Shown here: positions 20,844-30,808 of the stretch, one piece after another
Layout of the letters: each line of letters opens with the position of its first letter
How positions within the stretch are numbered: position 1 is the stretch's first letter
Assembly (NCBI RefSeq): GCF_020906275.1
Contig: NZ_CP086727.1
Location: 124,001-188,000, forward strand
Direction of reading: 5' to 3'
DNA length: 64,000 nt
Origin: Parasphingorhabdus litoris DSM 22379
Lineage (GTDB): Bacteria > Pseudomonadota > Alphaproteobacteria > Sphingomonadales > Sphingomonadaceae
Made by a program: the position numbers and the translations under genes
The notes under the pieces: model-generated
The model's input: only the letters and a program-made list of their open reading frames with translations
What the model was told of the DNA's origin: nothing
The model's database searches: none

Positions 20844-21956
20844 ATGCAAAAGATTATTCTAATTAACGGGTCTCATCCGGACTATTTGTTAAAATTGCGC
20901 GGCGATCTTATTCGAAAGCTGATCGCTATGGGCTATTCTGTTCACGTATCTACCCCGAATATTGATGATTCTGTGAGGGAAAGTATTGCTACTCTCGGAG
21001 CGGTGGCACATGAAGTAAGTGTTTCAAGACGAAAGCTCAATCCTTTCAGCGATTTGAATTATCTTCTGGAAATGTGGCAACTCATACGTCGATTGAAACC
21101 CTATTTTGTTATCAACTATACGATAAAACCCAACATTTGGGCAAGCTTTGCCGCCAGGCTGGCCAAAGCGAGATATGGTTTCATGGTCACCGGCCTTGGA
21201 TATGCGTTTATCCCGAGCGACGACAGACTTCGTTCGGCCCTGCAGAAAGCGGTTCATAAATTATATCGGTTTGCTTCCGCAGGTGCCTATGCAGTCCTTT
21301 TTCAGAACCCAGATGATGTTGAGGATTTTCGACAAGCGGGCTGCTTGCAAGACCGGTCCAAAGCCAAAATAACAAACGGCTCCGGAGTTGATATCGATCA
21401 TTTCTATGACTGTGCCCTCCCTCAAGACGATAGCTATCTTCTGATCAGTCGTTTGCTGATTACCAAAGGTGTGCGCGAATATGTCGAAGCAGGTTTGAAA
21501 CTGAAGGCGGAAGCGCCGGATGTCAAAATCCGTCTGGCTGGTTTTTTGGACTCTGGTCCTGACGCTATCAGTGAGGCAGAGTTGGATAGTTGGATTGCTC
21601 GTGGTGTAGAGTATCTCGGGAAACTGGACGACATCAGGCCGGCTATGGAAGCCACAGCCGTTTATGTGTTACCTTCCTATCGTGAAGGAACCCCGCGTAC
21701 TGTGCTCGAGGCCATGTCGATGGGGCGACCAATTATTTCGACTGATGCACCAGGATGTCGGGAAACCGTTGTGCACCAACAGAATGGGATACTAATTCCT
21801 GTGGCCGATGAAGAAGCGTTGTATCTTTCAATGAAGCAATTGAGGGGCAATCCAGAATTGAAGGAGGTTTATGGCAGGAGATCACGTTCTATCGCGCTCG
21901 AAAAATATGCAGTAGAGCGGGTCAACCAAGCTACTACCGAATATTTCGGTTTGTAA
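20844..21956 (+). CDS. Family 4 glycosyltransferase
   Basis: GT-B retaining transferase of about 370 residues. The donor-binding motif near residue 275 is REGTPRTVLEAMSMGRPII, with the characteristic Glu-x7-Glu, followed by TDAPGCRETV. The N-terminal acceptor domain begins KIILINGSHPDYLLKLRG. The start is placed at ATG 20844 because homologues open at this point; GTG 20820 and ATG 20835 are in frame. It and the priming enzyme are the only clear sugar transferases in the locus, so it probably adds the second sugar of the repeat unit. Confidence 0.82.
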   Translation: MQKIILINGSHPDYLLKLRGDLIRKLIAMGYSVHVSTPNIDDSVRESIATLGAVAHEVSVSRRKLNPFSDLNYLLEMWQLIRRLKPYFVINYTIKPNIWASFAARLAKARYGFMVTGLGYAFIPSDDRLRSALQKAVHKLYRFASAGAYAVLFQNPDDVEDFRQAGCLQDRSKAKITNGSGVDIDHFYDCALPQDDSYLLISRLLITKGVREYVEAGLKLKAEAPDVKIRLAGFLDSGPDAISEAELDSWIARGVEYLGKLDDIRPAMEATAVYVLPSYREGTPRTVLEAMSMGRPIISTDAPGCRETVVHQQNGILIPVADEEALYLSMKQLRGNPELKEVYGRRSRSIALEKYAVERVNQATTEYFGL

Positions 21957-22003
21957 TCAGGTTTCGTTTGTGATCGTTCGGTTATCCAGGGTAGCATCTT
22001 AAC

Positions 22004-23122
22004 ATGCGAACATCGTCGATAATAATAATGTCTGGCCTAATTGTTAGGATATCTCTAATATTTTTTATTTTATATTCCGGTAACTACGAGGAATATATAC
22101 CAAAAGATGCAATGATGTTCTTCATTGAGAGCACTAGTATAGCGAAGGGTGCTAGATATTTTGAGTTTTCCATCGGATGGCGATCGTACGTCAACTTCTT
22201 CGGCTTCTTCATGCAATATGCTGGATCAAGTATAATATGGATGTGCACTTCTTCAGTATTAGCTTGGTTTATTTCGATTATCCTTTTGAACAAAACTCTA
22301 TTGATTCTGGAAATTGAAAGAAAATATAGATTGCTATCTCTAATGCTTATTGCATTTATTCCTTCCAATATTGCTATGACCTATGTTCCTTTGAGAGAGT
22401 CTCTCCAGTTGCTTGGGTTGATGATAATTTTATTTTCACTCGTCAAATTCTACGTGCAAAAAGAGACGAAATACTGGATTTGGATTGGGTTCGGCGTATT
22501 GCTGACTGGAATATTGCACTTAGGACTTTTGGCGTCGATCATGGCAGGCATAGCATTATCAGTATATTACCGATCTGCTCTTCAAGGCCGAATCTTCCCG
22601 GTAGGACAAATCGTGATCACTTTAATCCTATTTGCAGCGGCGCTATTTATATTGAGCAATATCCTCGAAAGCAGAGGCCAGCTTACCGAAACTGGGCTGT
22701 TGGGTACGGTAGAATCCTATCAGCAAGGTGGTGCAGCTGGTTACGCGAGGGCAACCTATAAAACCGACATCCGGATTGGATCGGGATTCCAAGTCATCCA
22801 GTTCGCCAGTGTCGGCTTCATCCAATATATGCTCGAACCGTTTCCGTGGAAGATATCGACCGCTTCGGACATCATTCTGTTTCTAGAGAATATGCTCCGC
22901 GCGGTCCTGATTTTCATCGCAATCAAGGCGGCTGTGAAGGGAGGCAATGTTCATCGCGCTTCCGCAATCTATGCGTTGCTATTCTATTTGATCATTGAAT
23001 TTGTATGGTCATTGGGAACGGTGAACTGGGGCACTGCCGCAAGGCATCACGTGGTTGCGTTCCCATTTCTACTGGTTGCTGCGTGCTGTTTATTCCCAAA
23101 CTCCAGATCCGCAAAAAGATGA
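22004..23122 (+). CDS. Polytopic membrane protein, candidate Wzy polymerase
   Basis: The 372-residue protein has about 9-10 hydrophobic segments and no strong family signature. Landmarks are an acidic Asp-Ala pair after the first span (YIPKDAMMFF) and an Arg-Glu in a loop (YVPLRESLQLLG). Arginine-containing periplasmic loops are typical of O-antigen polymerases. The base composition is visibly AT-rich compared with the rest of the window, common for wzy genes. It follows the GT4 gene by 47 bases on the same strand. The polymerase role is inferred from place and topology. The GT-C-like protein at 5735 is a competing candidate. Confidence 0.55.
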   Translation: MRTSSIIIMSGLIVRISLIFFILYSGNYEEYIPKDAMMFFIESTSIAKGARYFEFSIGWRSYVNFFGFFMQYAGSSIIWMCTSSVLAWFISIILLNKTLLILEIERKYRLLSLMLIAFIPSNIAMTYVPLRESLQLLGLMIILFSLVKFYVQKETKYWIWIGFGVLLTGILHLGLLASIMAGIALSVYYRSALQGRIFPVGQIVITLILFAAALFILSNILESRGQLTETGLLGTVESYQQGGAAGYARATYKTDIRIGSGFQVIQFASVGFIQYMLEPFPWKISTASDIILFLENMLRAVLIFIAIKAAVKGGNVHRASAIYALLFYLIIEFVWSLGTVNWGTAARHHVVAFPFLLVAACCLFPNSRSAKR

Positions 23123-23210
23123 CAGTTTGCTACCGTAAGCTGTTACCTATCAAGTAATCAACGATATGATATTCGAAGAAATATTGAGGGCTATTGCCAT
23201 TATGGTCTGA

Positions 23211-24977
23211 TCAGTAAGAAAAGGAACTGTTATCAAGTTCGATCTGATTCAATTGCGGACGGTGATTGTTGAAGTCGATATTTAGTCCGGATTTTCCGGA
23301 CCGTAATTTTGCATGCTTGATGGAGACGCTGCTCGAAAGAATGTCGAGCGCTTTCCGGTGGCTTTGGTCCTTGGTTTCGAATGACTGTATAAAAACTCTG
23401 CCATCAAGAATTGCTGCATGGCCCAAAGCGTAGTCCGCTCGATTAATGTTTGAAGTTGTCACGGATCCAAAGCTGCTGCTTGTGTTGGCCTCTGTTCTGA
23501 GTCCACCGGCTTGTGATCCATTCAAATTCAATATGTCTACCTGGAGGTCTTTATTCTTGTGGTGAAATCGTGTCCCGTCGACTTCGAAACTCCAAAGGAC
23601 GCCAGGTTTGGCAGATTCCCGAACGATTGTGTCGCAATGACCAATGTAGATGTTTTGATAGTCAGAAATTCTAACGACTGGATAATTCCCACCACCTGTC
23701 TTTTCCAGCACAACGTGTCCGATGAATACGTCCCGGGCTGACCCAATTGCCAAGCCATATGTGGATCGCACATCCTTGCATATCAATCGATCAATATGAA
23801 TACTCTCCGGCGCACTTACACCAGCGATGATGAATCCAGCGCCCGTATTTTCAGACTTGATCTCACCAAAATATATGTCGGCGACTTTGTCGGGTGCGCG
23901 ATTATTTGGTTCGATGTCGATTGCAGCTTTGGGAGAGGTTCTGAGAATACCTTTGATACTTATTGCCGGACAATAAAGAGATTCAGCAGAAATGATGCTC
24001 ATGCCTTGGCGCCCGCAATCCTCGATTTGAATATTGCCAGCAAATTGAATGTCAGAGCTGTTCCGCCGGTTGGGTCGAGTACTATGAGAATAGGCGATAT
24101 AGATACCGTCAGTCCAACAATTCCGAACGAGTACATCGCGAATTGTGACGTTTTGCGTACCCCACAGGCCAATACCAAAGGCGTTTCCGTCTCCTTTGAC
24201 GCCCGACCAATCAATTTGTGTCATGTTCCCGTCGATACAGATGTCCGCGATCAGGAGATTCTCAACATTTTGATAGTTTTTTGGGCGCAGAACCTGTTGA
24301 ATAGTGTTCGTCGACGGTGGTTTTGAAAATCCAAGTTTGATAATGGTTTCCTTGCCGACACCAATAATCTGATTGTTACTTATTAACCCGCGATCAATGC
24401 CAGGCTCGAACATATAGGTTTTTTTGCTCAATCGAACAGCCCCGCCTATATTGAATGCAGCCTGCAAGGCTGCCGTGTCCTGCTCTAGTGATAAACCTAT
24501 GTCGCCGAACCATTCTGGGCGAACACCGCCGGAATACTGGCGCACCCAGACTTGGTCAGGGTCAATTTCTGATTTGATAAAAAGTGTTGCCGGAGGGGCT
24601 TTGGCCATTTTAATAAGATGATTTTGTATTGTATCACAACGCCAAATGGACCCATCAACAAATTGTTCTCCTGCATAGGGAGAAATATCTTTTAGAACTG
24701 TTTTATCGGACAACTGTCGGTGAGTGTTTGCGCGCAAGGAAATCAAGGGTGCCAAGGAAATTCCTGCGAAACCGGCTATTGTAACGCGCCTGCTGACTGC
24801 GGTACGATCAATGCCTTTTTTGCCGGCACTGCGTTCAGACCTATTTGAAAAATGCGACACCAGAATTTCTCTTTTTTGCACTATGTTTAAACTAAGGATA
24901 GCCAAACTAGCGATCCATATCCAACTTAAAATCGGCAAAGATAGTAACAGAACAAGCCCGATTTTATACTTTTTCAT
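23211..24977 (-). CDS. Right-handed beta-helix (pectate-lyase-like) exported protein
   Basis: The 588-residue protein has a Pectate_lyase_3-like entry (about 150-185, WFGDIGLSLEQDTAALQAAF) and repeated beta-helix turns up to the end. It is likely a polysaccharide lyase, hydrolase or epimerase acting on the locus product in the periplasm or outside. The N-terminus is odd: a membrane span at about residues 5-33 is followed by a second export-like stretch, SRRVTIAGFAGISLAPLI (about 62-79), that resembles a Tat signal. GTG codons at residues 33 and 40 could serve as starts that expose this Tat-like signal. It closes the locus, convergent with the candidate polymerase. Confidence 0.7.
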   Translation of the reverse strand: MKKYKIGLVLLLSLPILSWIWIASLAILSLNIVQKREILVSHFSNRSERSAGKKGIDRTAVSRRVTIAGFAGISLAPLISLRANTHRQLSDKTVLKDISPYAGEQFVDGSIWRCDTIQNHLIKMAKAPPATLFIKSEIDPDQVWVRQYSGGVRPEWFGDIGLSLEQDTAALQAAFNIGGAVRLSKKTYMFEPGIDRGLISNNQIIGVGKETIIKLGFSKPPSTNTIQQVLRPKNYQNVENLLIADICIDGNMTQIDWSGVKGDGNAFGIGLWGTQNVTIRDVLVRNCWTDGIYIAYSHSTRPNRRNSSDIQFAGNIQIEDCGRQGMSIISAESLYCPAISIKGILRTSPKAAIDIEPNNRAPDKVADIYFGEIKSENTGAGFIIAGVSAPESIHIDRLICKDVRSTYGLAIGSARDVFIGHVVLEKTGGGNYPVVRISDYQNIYIGHCDTIVRESAKPGVLWSFEVDGTRFHHKNKDLQVDILNLNGSQAGGLRTEANTSSSFGSVTTSNINRADYALGHAAILDGRVFIQSFETKDQSHRKALDILSSSVSIKHAKLRSGKSGLNIDFNNHRPQLNQIELDNSSFSY

Positions 24978-25264
24978 GCACTGAGTTCATAGCAAAGCGG
25001 TTTAGCTGGCAGATAGACCACATAAATCGTCAACGACTTGTATGCCGTAGTGCTAATTATCCGCAAACTTCTTGACACCCTTGGAGCTCGCGTTCTGTGT
25101 TTTGATTATGACGGAAATACAACCTAGCAGATTGAGGCGCTTTTCGAACTTGAGAACGTGGGATAAACTGTGGGTGCTTCCTTTTTTCAACCCTAAAAAC
25201 TCCAATAATAATATGCGCTTACCAAAAACCCCTTGCATCCTCCGTGACCGCCTTCAAGAGCGCT
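24978..25264. other. Intergenic gap between polysaccharide locus and peptidase gene
   Basis: These 287 bases separate two minus-strand genes. No convincing gene, tRNA or hairpin terminator was found. A TTGACA hexamer at about 25070 on the plus strand has no good -10 partner and no gene downstream in that direction. Short frames on both strands show no recognisable product. It marks the right boundary of the polysaccharide locus. Confidence 0.5.
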
Positions 25265-26398
25265 CTAAACCTCATCCGCTAACTCCGCCAGTGTCGCCAG
25301 GCATTCGCGCGCCAATAGTTTGCACCGTTCCGGTGACCAGCCTTGCTCGCTATCGGGCAAGTCGCGATTATCTTTAAATGGCATTTCGAGTGTCATGGCG
25401 ACACAGCCGAAACGTTCGGCGACCTGGTTGGTGGACATAGAGAGGTTGGCCTTGCCCTTAGCTGCGGTCGGGTATCCTAACTCCGTCTGAAAATCGGGGG
25501 TGCGGGCCGCCAGCCGGTTGCGATAAGCATGGTATTTGCGGCCCAATTCGTCGGTCCAGCTCGGGATCCCTTCAAAACCGGCAATGAACACCGCGGGAAT
25601 CGCTTCGTCGCCATGGACATCCATTGCAAAATCGACGCCGCTTTCATCCATGGCACCGCGGACGCACAAGACTTCCGGGCTCTTCTCAGCGCTGGGTTCA
25701 TGCCATTCCCGGTTCAAGTTCGTTCCAACATGATTGGTTCGTAGATGACCTCTAAACGAACCATCTGGGTTCATATTGGGAACGATGTGAAATTGGCATT
25801 TTTGCAGTAACGCCCGGGTATGCGGATCAGCCGGATCGGCAAGCATCTCAAGCGCGCCTTCCATCCACCATTCGGCCATGCTTTCACCGGGATGTTGACG
25901 CGCGTAGAGCCAGACCTGTTTTTCGCCTTCGCCCATCGACAGGCAATCAATGGGTTGTCCTTCCAAAGAATGCCCTAGCGTCCGACATGTCACGCCTTCC
26001 ACTGATGAAAGTTCAGCAATCAAGTCATGGTGGCGGTCCATGCTGTAGGGCGCGAAATAGGCGAACCAGACGATATTGCTGGTTGCGGTATAGCTTATCG
26101 ACAGCGTGCCCTTATCCTCATCATAGCTGCTGTCGGCGCGTCCCCAATATTCGCGATCCTCGCTGACGCAGGCGTTGTAACCGGGCCAACCCTGCGGGTA
26201 GGCAGAGTCTTTCAGGCCATTGATGTTGAGTTCCAGCGTATCGCCGATTTCGGAGCTTACGCGAAAATGAAACCATTGGAAAAATTCACTGTCTTTATCC
26301 TTGTGGATCGACAGCTCGGCTTTTGTACCGGAAATTTCATGGACATTGATATTGCCGCTATCGAACGCGGCGGTGATCTGAATATTTTTGGTGCTCAT
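25265..26398 (-). CDS. M14-family zinc carboxypeptidase (cytosolic carboxypeptidase-like)
   Basis: Metallocarboxypeptidase of the M14 group related to cytosolic carboxypeptidases, 377 residues, with no signal peptide. A beta-sandwich N-terminal domain (about 1-125) precedes the catalytic domain. Zinc ligands His and Glu lie in ARQHPGES, with a further His in AMDVHGDEA. The catalytic Glu is in [10 protein letters not shown] near residue 345. Bacterial members are thought to trim C-terminal residues from cytosolic peptides; the natural substrate is unknown. The start overlaps the stop of the preceding lipoprotein gene by four bases. Confidence 0.85.
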   Translation of the reverse strand: MSTKNIQITAAFDSGNINVHEISGTKAELSIHKDKDSEFFQWFHFRVSSEIGDTLELNINGLKDSAYPQGWPGYNACVSEDREYWGRADSSYDEDKGTLSISYTATSNIVWFAYFAPYSMDRHHDLIAELSSVEGVTCRTLGHSLEGQPIDCLSMGEGEKQVWLYARQHPGESMAEWWMEGALEMLADPADPHTRALLQKCQFHIVPNMNPDGSFRGHLRTNHVGTNLNREWHEPSAEKSPEVLCVRGAMDESGVDFAMDVHGDEAIPAVFIAGFEGIPSWTDELGRKYHAYRNRLAARTPDFQTELGYPTAAKGKANLSMSTNQVAERFGCVAMTLEMPFKDNRDLPDSEQGWSPERCKLLARECLATLAELADEV

Positions 26399-26997
26399 GG
26401 CACTCTGATAGTGGTTCCTGACTCTCCGGGGAAGTCCCTGAATAACGCTTCAGCCAATTTTGACGCAGCGAGGCCCGGCTGGGATGCTGGCGAACCTTCT
26501 TTTGCCTCAACGGAAGAGCGGCCTTCCCAAATGGTCTCGCCATCGGCACGGCGGGTGATGCGGACCGATAATTCGGTTGCGATCTTGTCCTTAGGCTTGC
26601 CGCTTAAGTTAATGCCGATGCCCAGACCAACGCCAGAGCCATAGCTGCCAGTACTGCCGCCAACGCCAACAGATACCGGAGAGCGACGACCACCGGCCGA
26701 GATGCGGCTTTGTTCGACTGAGACCCGCGCGACATATTCGCCATTGGCCGCATCCGTGCCCGGATCGGAATAACCGACGCGCTGCAGCTCTCGCCGGACC
26801 GCGGCCTCATATGTGCTCTGCTCCAGCACCCTGCCCTCGCTCACATCCGATGACGAGATGATCGCTACGGTTCCGGTGGCAATTTGTGCATCCTGCGCGG
26901 CGTGAAAACGCGTCACATCAACCGGCGGCGTCGACGCCACACAGGCGCTCGTTGCCAAAGACAATATTGCAATCCCCAAAAGCTTTTTGCGTGTCAT
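26395..26997 (-). CDS. DUF4136-like lipoprotein
   Basis: The 200-residue product begins with a lipoprotein signal ending in LSLATSAC, then a small alpha/beta domain with a Gly/Ser-rich loop (about residues 95-125). It reads like the DUF4136 group of outer-membrane lipoproteins of unknown role. The start is ATG at 26997 with GGGAG upstream; a TTG nine bases earlier is less likely. It overlaps the carboxypeptidase start by four bases, so the two are translated together. Confidence 0.7.
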   Translation of the reverse strand: MTRKKLLGIAILSLATSACVASTPPVDVTRFHAAQDAQIATGTVAIISSSDVSEGRVLEQSTYEAAVRRELQRVGYSDPGTDAANGEYVARVSVEQSRISAGGRRSPVSVGVGGSTGSYGSGVGLGIGINLSGKPKDKIATELSVRITRRADGETIWEGRSSVEAKEGSPASQPGLAASKLAEALFRDFPGESGTTIRVP

Positions 26998-27146
26998 ATT
27001 ATTCAACTCCCGACCAACTGTGCGCTAACTTAGCCCAAATTCCGATATCCTGACGTAAATAATTGCATCCGTATGGCTCTATGGTTAACCGAATGACGAC
27101 TTTCCCCAGCTAATAGGCTCTTACGACGGGGTTTTAAGGAGATAAT

Positions 27147-28151
27147 ATGCCGGATCGCTTCACAATATTGGTTACCGGCGGCGCCGGCTATATTGGCAGC
27201 CACGCAGTGCTGGCACTGAAAGATGCGGGTTGGCCGGTTGCGGTGATCGATAATCTCACCACCGGTTTTCGTTGGGCGGTCCCCGATGATGTCGCTTTTT
27301 ACGAAGGCGATATCGAAGATACCGCGCTGGTTCTCAAGATCATCAAAGATGAAAATATCGGCGCGATCATGCATTTTGCCGGATCAATCATTGTTCCGGA
27401 ATCAGTCGAGAACCCGCTCAAATATTATCATAATAACAGCGCCAAAAGCCGCAGCCTGATTGATGCTGCGGTGACTGGCGGAGTGAAGCATTTCATCTTT
27501 TCATCCACCGCAGCGACCTATGGCATTCCTGAAGAAAGCCCGGTGAGCGAACAGACACCACAAGTGCCGATCAATCCCTATGGCATGTCCAAATTGATGA
27601 CCGAGCATATGCTGCGCGACGTATCAGCCGCACATGACATAAATTTCTGCGCTTTGCGTTATTTCAACGTTGCGGGCGCAGATCCTGAAGCGCGAACCGG
27701 TCAATCCACAGCGGGTGCGACCCATCTTATCAAAGTCGCGGTGGAAGCGGCTTTGGGTAAGCGGGATAACGTTGCGGTCTTCGGAACTGATTATGATACC
27801 CCCGACGGCACCGGCGTGCGCGATTACATCCATGTTTCGGATCTGGCTGCGGCCCATGTCTTGGCGCTTGAGGCGCTGATCGCTGATCCCGATCAGAATC
27901 ACTTGCTCAACTGCGGTTATGGCCGGGGATTCTCAGTGCTTGAGGTTCTCGATGCCGTGGATCGGGTCACGAATCTCACGATTTCTCGCAAGTTGGAAGG
28001 GCGGCGGGCCGGAGATCCCGATTCGCTGATTTCCGACAATCGCGCGATCATGAAAAGCTTCCCGTGGCAGCCGCAATATGCCGATTTAGATAAAATTGTG
28101 ACCCATGCACTGGCTTGGGAACGCAAATTGGGTGAAATTCGCGGGGAATAG
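27147..28151 (+). CDS. galE: UDP-glucose 4-epimerase
   Basis: Interconverts UDP-glucose and UDP-galactose in the cytosol. The 334-residue SDR has VTGGAGYIGSHAVLAL at the N-terminus, Ser in FSSTAATYG and Tyr/Lys in YGMSK. The segment ALRYFNVAGADP is a GalE hallmark. A strong AAGGAG lies six bases before the ATG. It stands alone on the plus strand, two kilobases beyond the polysaccharide locus, and may feed it with galactose donors. Confidence 0.93.
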   Translation: MPDRFTILVTGGAGYIGSHAVLALKDAGWPVAVIDNLTTGFRWAVPDDVAFYEGDIEDTALVLKIIKDENIGAIMHFAGSIIVPESVENPLKYYHNNSAKSRSLIDAAVTGGVKHFIFSSTAATYGIPEESPVSEQTPQVPINPYGMSKLMTEHMLRDVSAAHDINFCALRYFNVAGADPEARTGQSTAGATHLIKVAVEAALGKRDNVAVFGTDYDTPDGTGVRDYIHVSDLAAAHVLALEALIADPDQNHLLNCGYGRGFSVLEVLDAVDRVTNLTISRKLEGRRAGDPDSLISDNRAIMKSFPWQPQYADLDKIVTHALAWERKLGEIRGE

Positions 28152-28256
28152 GCCATCTGTGTGCTTGACTTTGGCGGGCTGTAACCCTAACTGCACCGTC
28201 TGCATACGGCTCCGGCTGTTTCAAGAAATTTAAAAATATTAAGGCGTGGTACCAAA

Positions 28257-28382
28257 ATGAAGATCCGCAACTCTTTGAAGTCGCTCAAAAACCGTCATCG
28301 GGACTGCCGCGTGATCCGTCGTCGTGGCCGCACCTATGTGATCAACAAAACGAATCGCCGGTTCAAAGCGCGCCAGGGCTAA
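28257..28382 (+). CDS. rpmJ: 50S ribosomal protein L36, long type
   Basis: A 41-codon gene starting [20 protein letters not shown] and ending in KARQG. This is the L36 type with an inserted loop and only one of the usual zinc-ligand cysteines (Cys17), so it is the zinc-independent form also called ykgO. It lies 105 bases after galE and nine bases before the HAD hydrolase gene. It is short enough to be missed by length-filtered gene callers. Confidence 0.93.
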   Translation: MKIRNSLKSLKNRHRDCRVIRRRGRTYVINKTNRRFKARQG

Positions 28383-28391
28383 TTTCGTTTC

Positions 28392-29018
28392 ATGGCAGAA
28401 GCGACTGCCATTTCTGAAATCGATACCGTAATTTTTGATGTAGGCAATGTCCTGTATCAATGGGATCTGCGCTGTCTGTTTGAGAAACTGATTGATGATC
28501 CGCGGGAACTGGACTGGTTTCTGCTGAACGTTGTGACGCCGGAATGGCATTTCGAACATGATGCCGGCCGGCCGCTGGCGGAGATGGTGCCGGAACGAAT
28601 TGCGCAATTTCCTCAATATGAATCGCACATCAAAGCTTATGCTGCTCGGTTCAATGAAACTATTCCAGGACCCGTAGTCGGATCATTGCCTCTGGTAGAG
28701 CAGCTCGCCTCGAACGGTATTCCGATTTTCGGGATCACCAATTTCGGCTCGGAATTTTGGCAAGGCTTTCGCCCGACAGCTGCGATATTCGATTTTTTTT
28801 CCGACATCATTGTGTCCGGCGATGAAAAGTTAATGAAGCCCAATGCCGCAATTTACGAACTGGCGCTCGACCGCTTTGGTGTTTCAGCCCAACAATGCCT
28901 GTTCATTGATGACCGGCTCGACAATATCGAAGGCGCCGAAGCGCTCGGGATAAAGGGCCATCATTTCCAGGATGCGGCTTTACTACAGGCAGAACTCAAG
29001 GCGCTGTCCTTACTATAG
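28392..29018 (+). CDS. HAD-superfamily hydrolase (subclass IA)
   Basis: Phosphatase or dehalogenase-like hydrolase of 208 residues. The nucleophile Asp lies in FDVGNVLYQWD (about residues 15-25). Motif II is ITNFG, motif III Lys is in DEKLMKPN, and the acidic motif IV is FIDDRLDNIEGA. It resembles the alpha-D-glucose-1-phosphatase/haloacid dehalogenase branch. It follows rpmJ by nine bases, probably on the same transcript. Substrate unknown. Confidence 0.82.
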   Translation: MAEATAISEIDTVIFDVGNVLYQWDLRCLFEKLIDDPRELDWFLLNVVTPEWHFEHDAGRPLAEMVPERIAQFPQYESHIKAYAARFNETIPGPVVGSLPLVEQLASNGIPIFGITNFGSEFWQGFRPTAAIFDFFSDIIVSGDEKLMKPNAAIYELALDRFGVSAQQCLFIDDRLDNIEGAEALGIKGHHFQDAALLQAELKALSLL

Positions 29019-29034
29019 CCGCGCCTGCTCTAAA

Positions 29035-30624
29035 TCAGGGTGTGTAATAAGTCGGTGATCCCGGGCCGACGGGCAACCCCAGCGCAAACACCCAGATAAA
29101 GAAGAAGACCGACCAGCACAGAATGAAGAAGATCGTATAGGGCAACATCATCGCGATCAAAGTGCCGACGCCGAGATTCTTGTCATAGCGGGTCGCCCAG
29201 GCGAGGATCAGGCCAAAATAGCTCATCATCGGGGTGATGATATTGGTCGTCGAATCGCCGATCCGATAGGCCGCCTGAATGACTTCCGGCGCATAGCCAA
29301 TCAGCATAAGCATTGGCACGAAAATAGGTGCGGTGACCGCCCATTGCGCCGATGCCGAGCCTAGTGACAGATTGATCACCGCGCAGATCAGAATGAAGAA
29401 AAAGAAAACGGCCGGGCCAGTCATGCCCGTGTCGAGCAGGAACTGCGAACCGGTCACCGCGGTGATCGCACCCAAATTGGTCCACCCGAAAAAGGCGACA
29501 AACTGGGCCGCAAAGAAAACCAGAACAATATAGAGACCGAGGGATGAGAGCGCACCGGCCATGGCATCTATTACATCGCGATCGGTTTTTACGGAGCCGA
29601 CGACGCGGCCATAAGCATAACCGGTGACCACAAAGAAAATCAGGATCCAGACGACAAAGCCTTTGAAGAAAGGGGAGTTGATCCGATCGCCGGTTTCCGG
29701 ATTGCGTAACACGCCCCAATCCGGGAGCAAGGTTAGCGCCATCAACCCAAGGACACCCAACAGCGCGATGCCGGCCCAGCGTAAGCCTTTGCGCTCTTTG
29801 CTACTTATTTCCTCCATCATCCGGTCATCAAGGATGGTGGGGTCTGCACCAGAGGGATTATATTTGCCCAGCTTGGGTTCCACAATGAAGATCGTTACTA
29901 GCGAGCCAATGGCCGTAATCAGGAATGTCGATCCGACCATGAAATACCAGTTGGCCGTCGCCACAACCGTATAATCCGGGTCGATCAAACGCGCGGCTTC
30001 TTGTGTAATACCCGCCAACAGCGGGTCGATCGTGCCGATCAACAAATTGGCGCTATAGCCTCCCGAGACGCCAGCAAACGCCGCGGCCATGCCCGCCAAC
30101 GGATGGCGCCCCAGCGCATAGAAAATCGCGCCCGCGAGCGGAATTAGAACGACGTAGCCGACTTCCGATGCGGTATTGGAAACGATCCCGGCGAAGACAA
30201 TCGCCACCGTCACCATATGCGGCGGCGCTGAAAGAACCATGGAGCGCACGGCCGCAGAAAGCAGACCGGATTTTTCTGCTACGCCGACGCCAAGCATGGC
30301 AACCAGCACCACGCCAAGCGGTGCAAAACCAGTAAAGTTGGTCACAAGATTAGTGAAAATACGCCGCACACCATCGCCATCCAACAGGCTGACAGCGCGG
30401 ATCATGCCGTCCTCTGCTACGCCCGGCGCGCCAGCCGGCCTCGGATCGACAACGGCCAGGCCCATCCAGCCCAACAGGCCGGATAGAAAGACAATGCCGA
30501 TGGCTAGCAAGGCAAATAGGGTCACGGGATGCGGCAGCAAATTGCCGAGCCACTCCACACCGTCGAGGAAGCGGGTGAAGCCGTTGCGACGGGGCAAGGC
30601 CGCCTGTTGCTGGCCATCGGCCAT
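29035..30624 (-). CDS. AbgT-family transporter
   Basis: Inner-membrane carrier of 529 residues with about 12 spans, matching the AbgT family (p-aminobenzoyl-glutamate uptake in E. coli, sulphonamide export in other members). Landmarks are an N-terminal GVEWLGNLLPHPVTLFALLA and a re-entrant region near SASAQWAVTAPIFVPMLMLI. It is flanked by convergent and co-directional unrelated genes, so no local pathway partner is evident. The 184 bases upstream show no regulatory site I can name. Confidence 0.88.
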   Translation of the reverse strand: MADGQQQAALPRRNGFTRFLDGVEWLGNLLPHPVTLFALLAIGIVFLSGLLGWMGLAVVDPRPAGAPGVAEDGMIRAVSLLDGDGVRRIFTNLVTNFTGFAPLGVVLVAMLGVGVAEKSGLLSAAVRSMVLSAPPHMVTVAIVFAGIVSNTASEVGYVVLIPLAGAIFYALGRHPLAGMAAAFAGVSGGYSANLLIGTIDPLLAGITQEAARLIDPDYTVVATANWYFMVGSTFLITAIGSLVTIFIVEPKLGKYNPSGADPTILDDRMMEEISSKERKGLRWAGIALLGVLGLMALTLLPDWGVLRNPETGDRINSPFFKGFVVWILIFFVVTGYAYGRVVGSVKTDRDVIDAMAGALSSLGLYIVLVFFAAQFVAFFGWTNLGAITAVTGSQFLLDTGMTGPAVFFFFILICAVINLSLGSASAQWAVTAPIFVPMLMLIGYAPEVIQAAYRIGDSTTNIITPMMSYFGLILAWATRYDKNLGVGTLIAMMLPYTIFFILCWSVFFFIWVFALGLPVGPGSPTYYTP

Positions 30625-30808
30625 ATCTGTTCTCCAATTTATCGCGTAACCAAAACTGCCGCGACTGGAGCCGGACCAGCGCGAAAAACAGGGCTGAGAC
30701 TACAAGAGACTATTGAATAAATTCAAGGCAGAAGATCATTTCCGGAAAGGATCGATGCTGATGACGACAACCTGGCGATAAACGGCCGTTTTCGGGCTGC
30801 TCCATCCA

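Noticed and set aside
25053..25377. Short plus and minus frames in the gap after the polysaccharide locus
   Set aside because: No ribosome-binding site, no recognisable domain, and partial overlap with the M14 peptidase gene.
29183..29719. Antisense-frame ORF within the AbgT transporter gene
   Set aside because: Same-strand alternative frame of a clear transporter gene with no start signal or domain.
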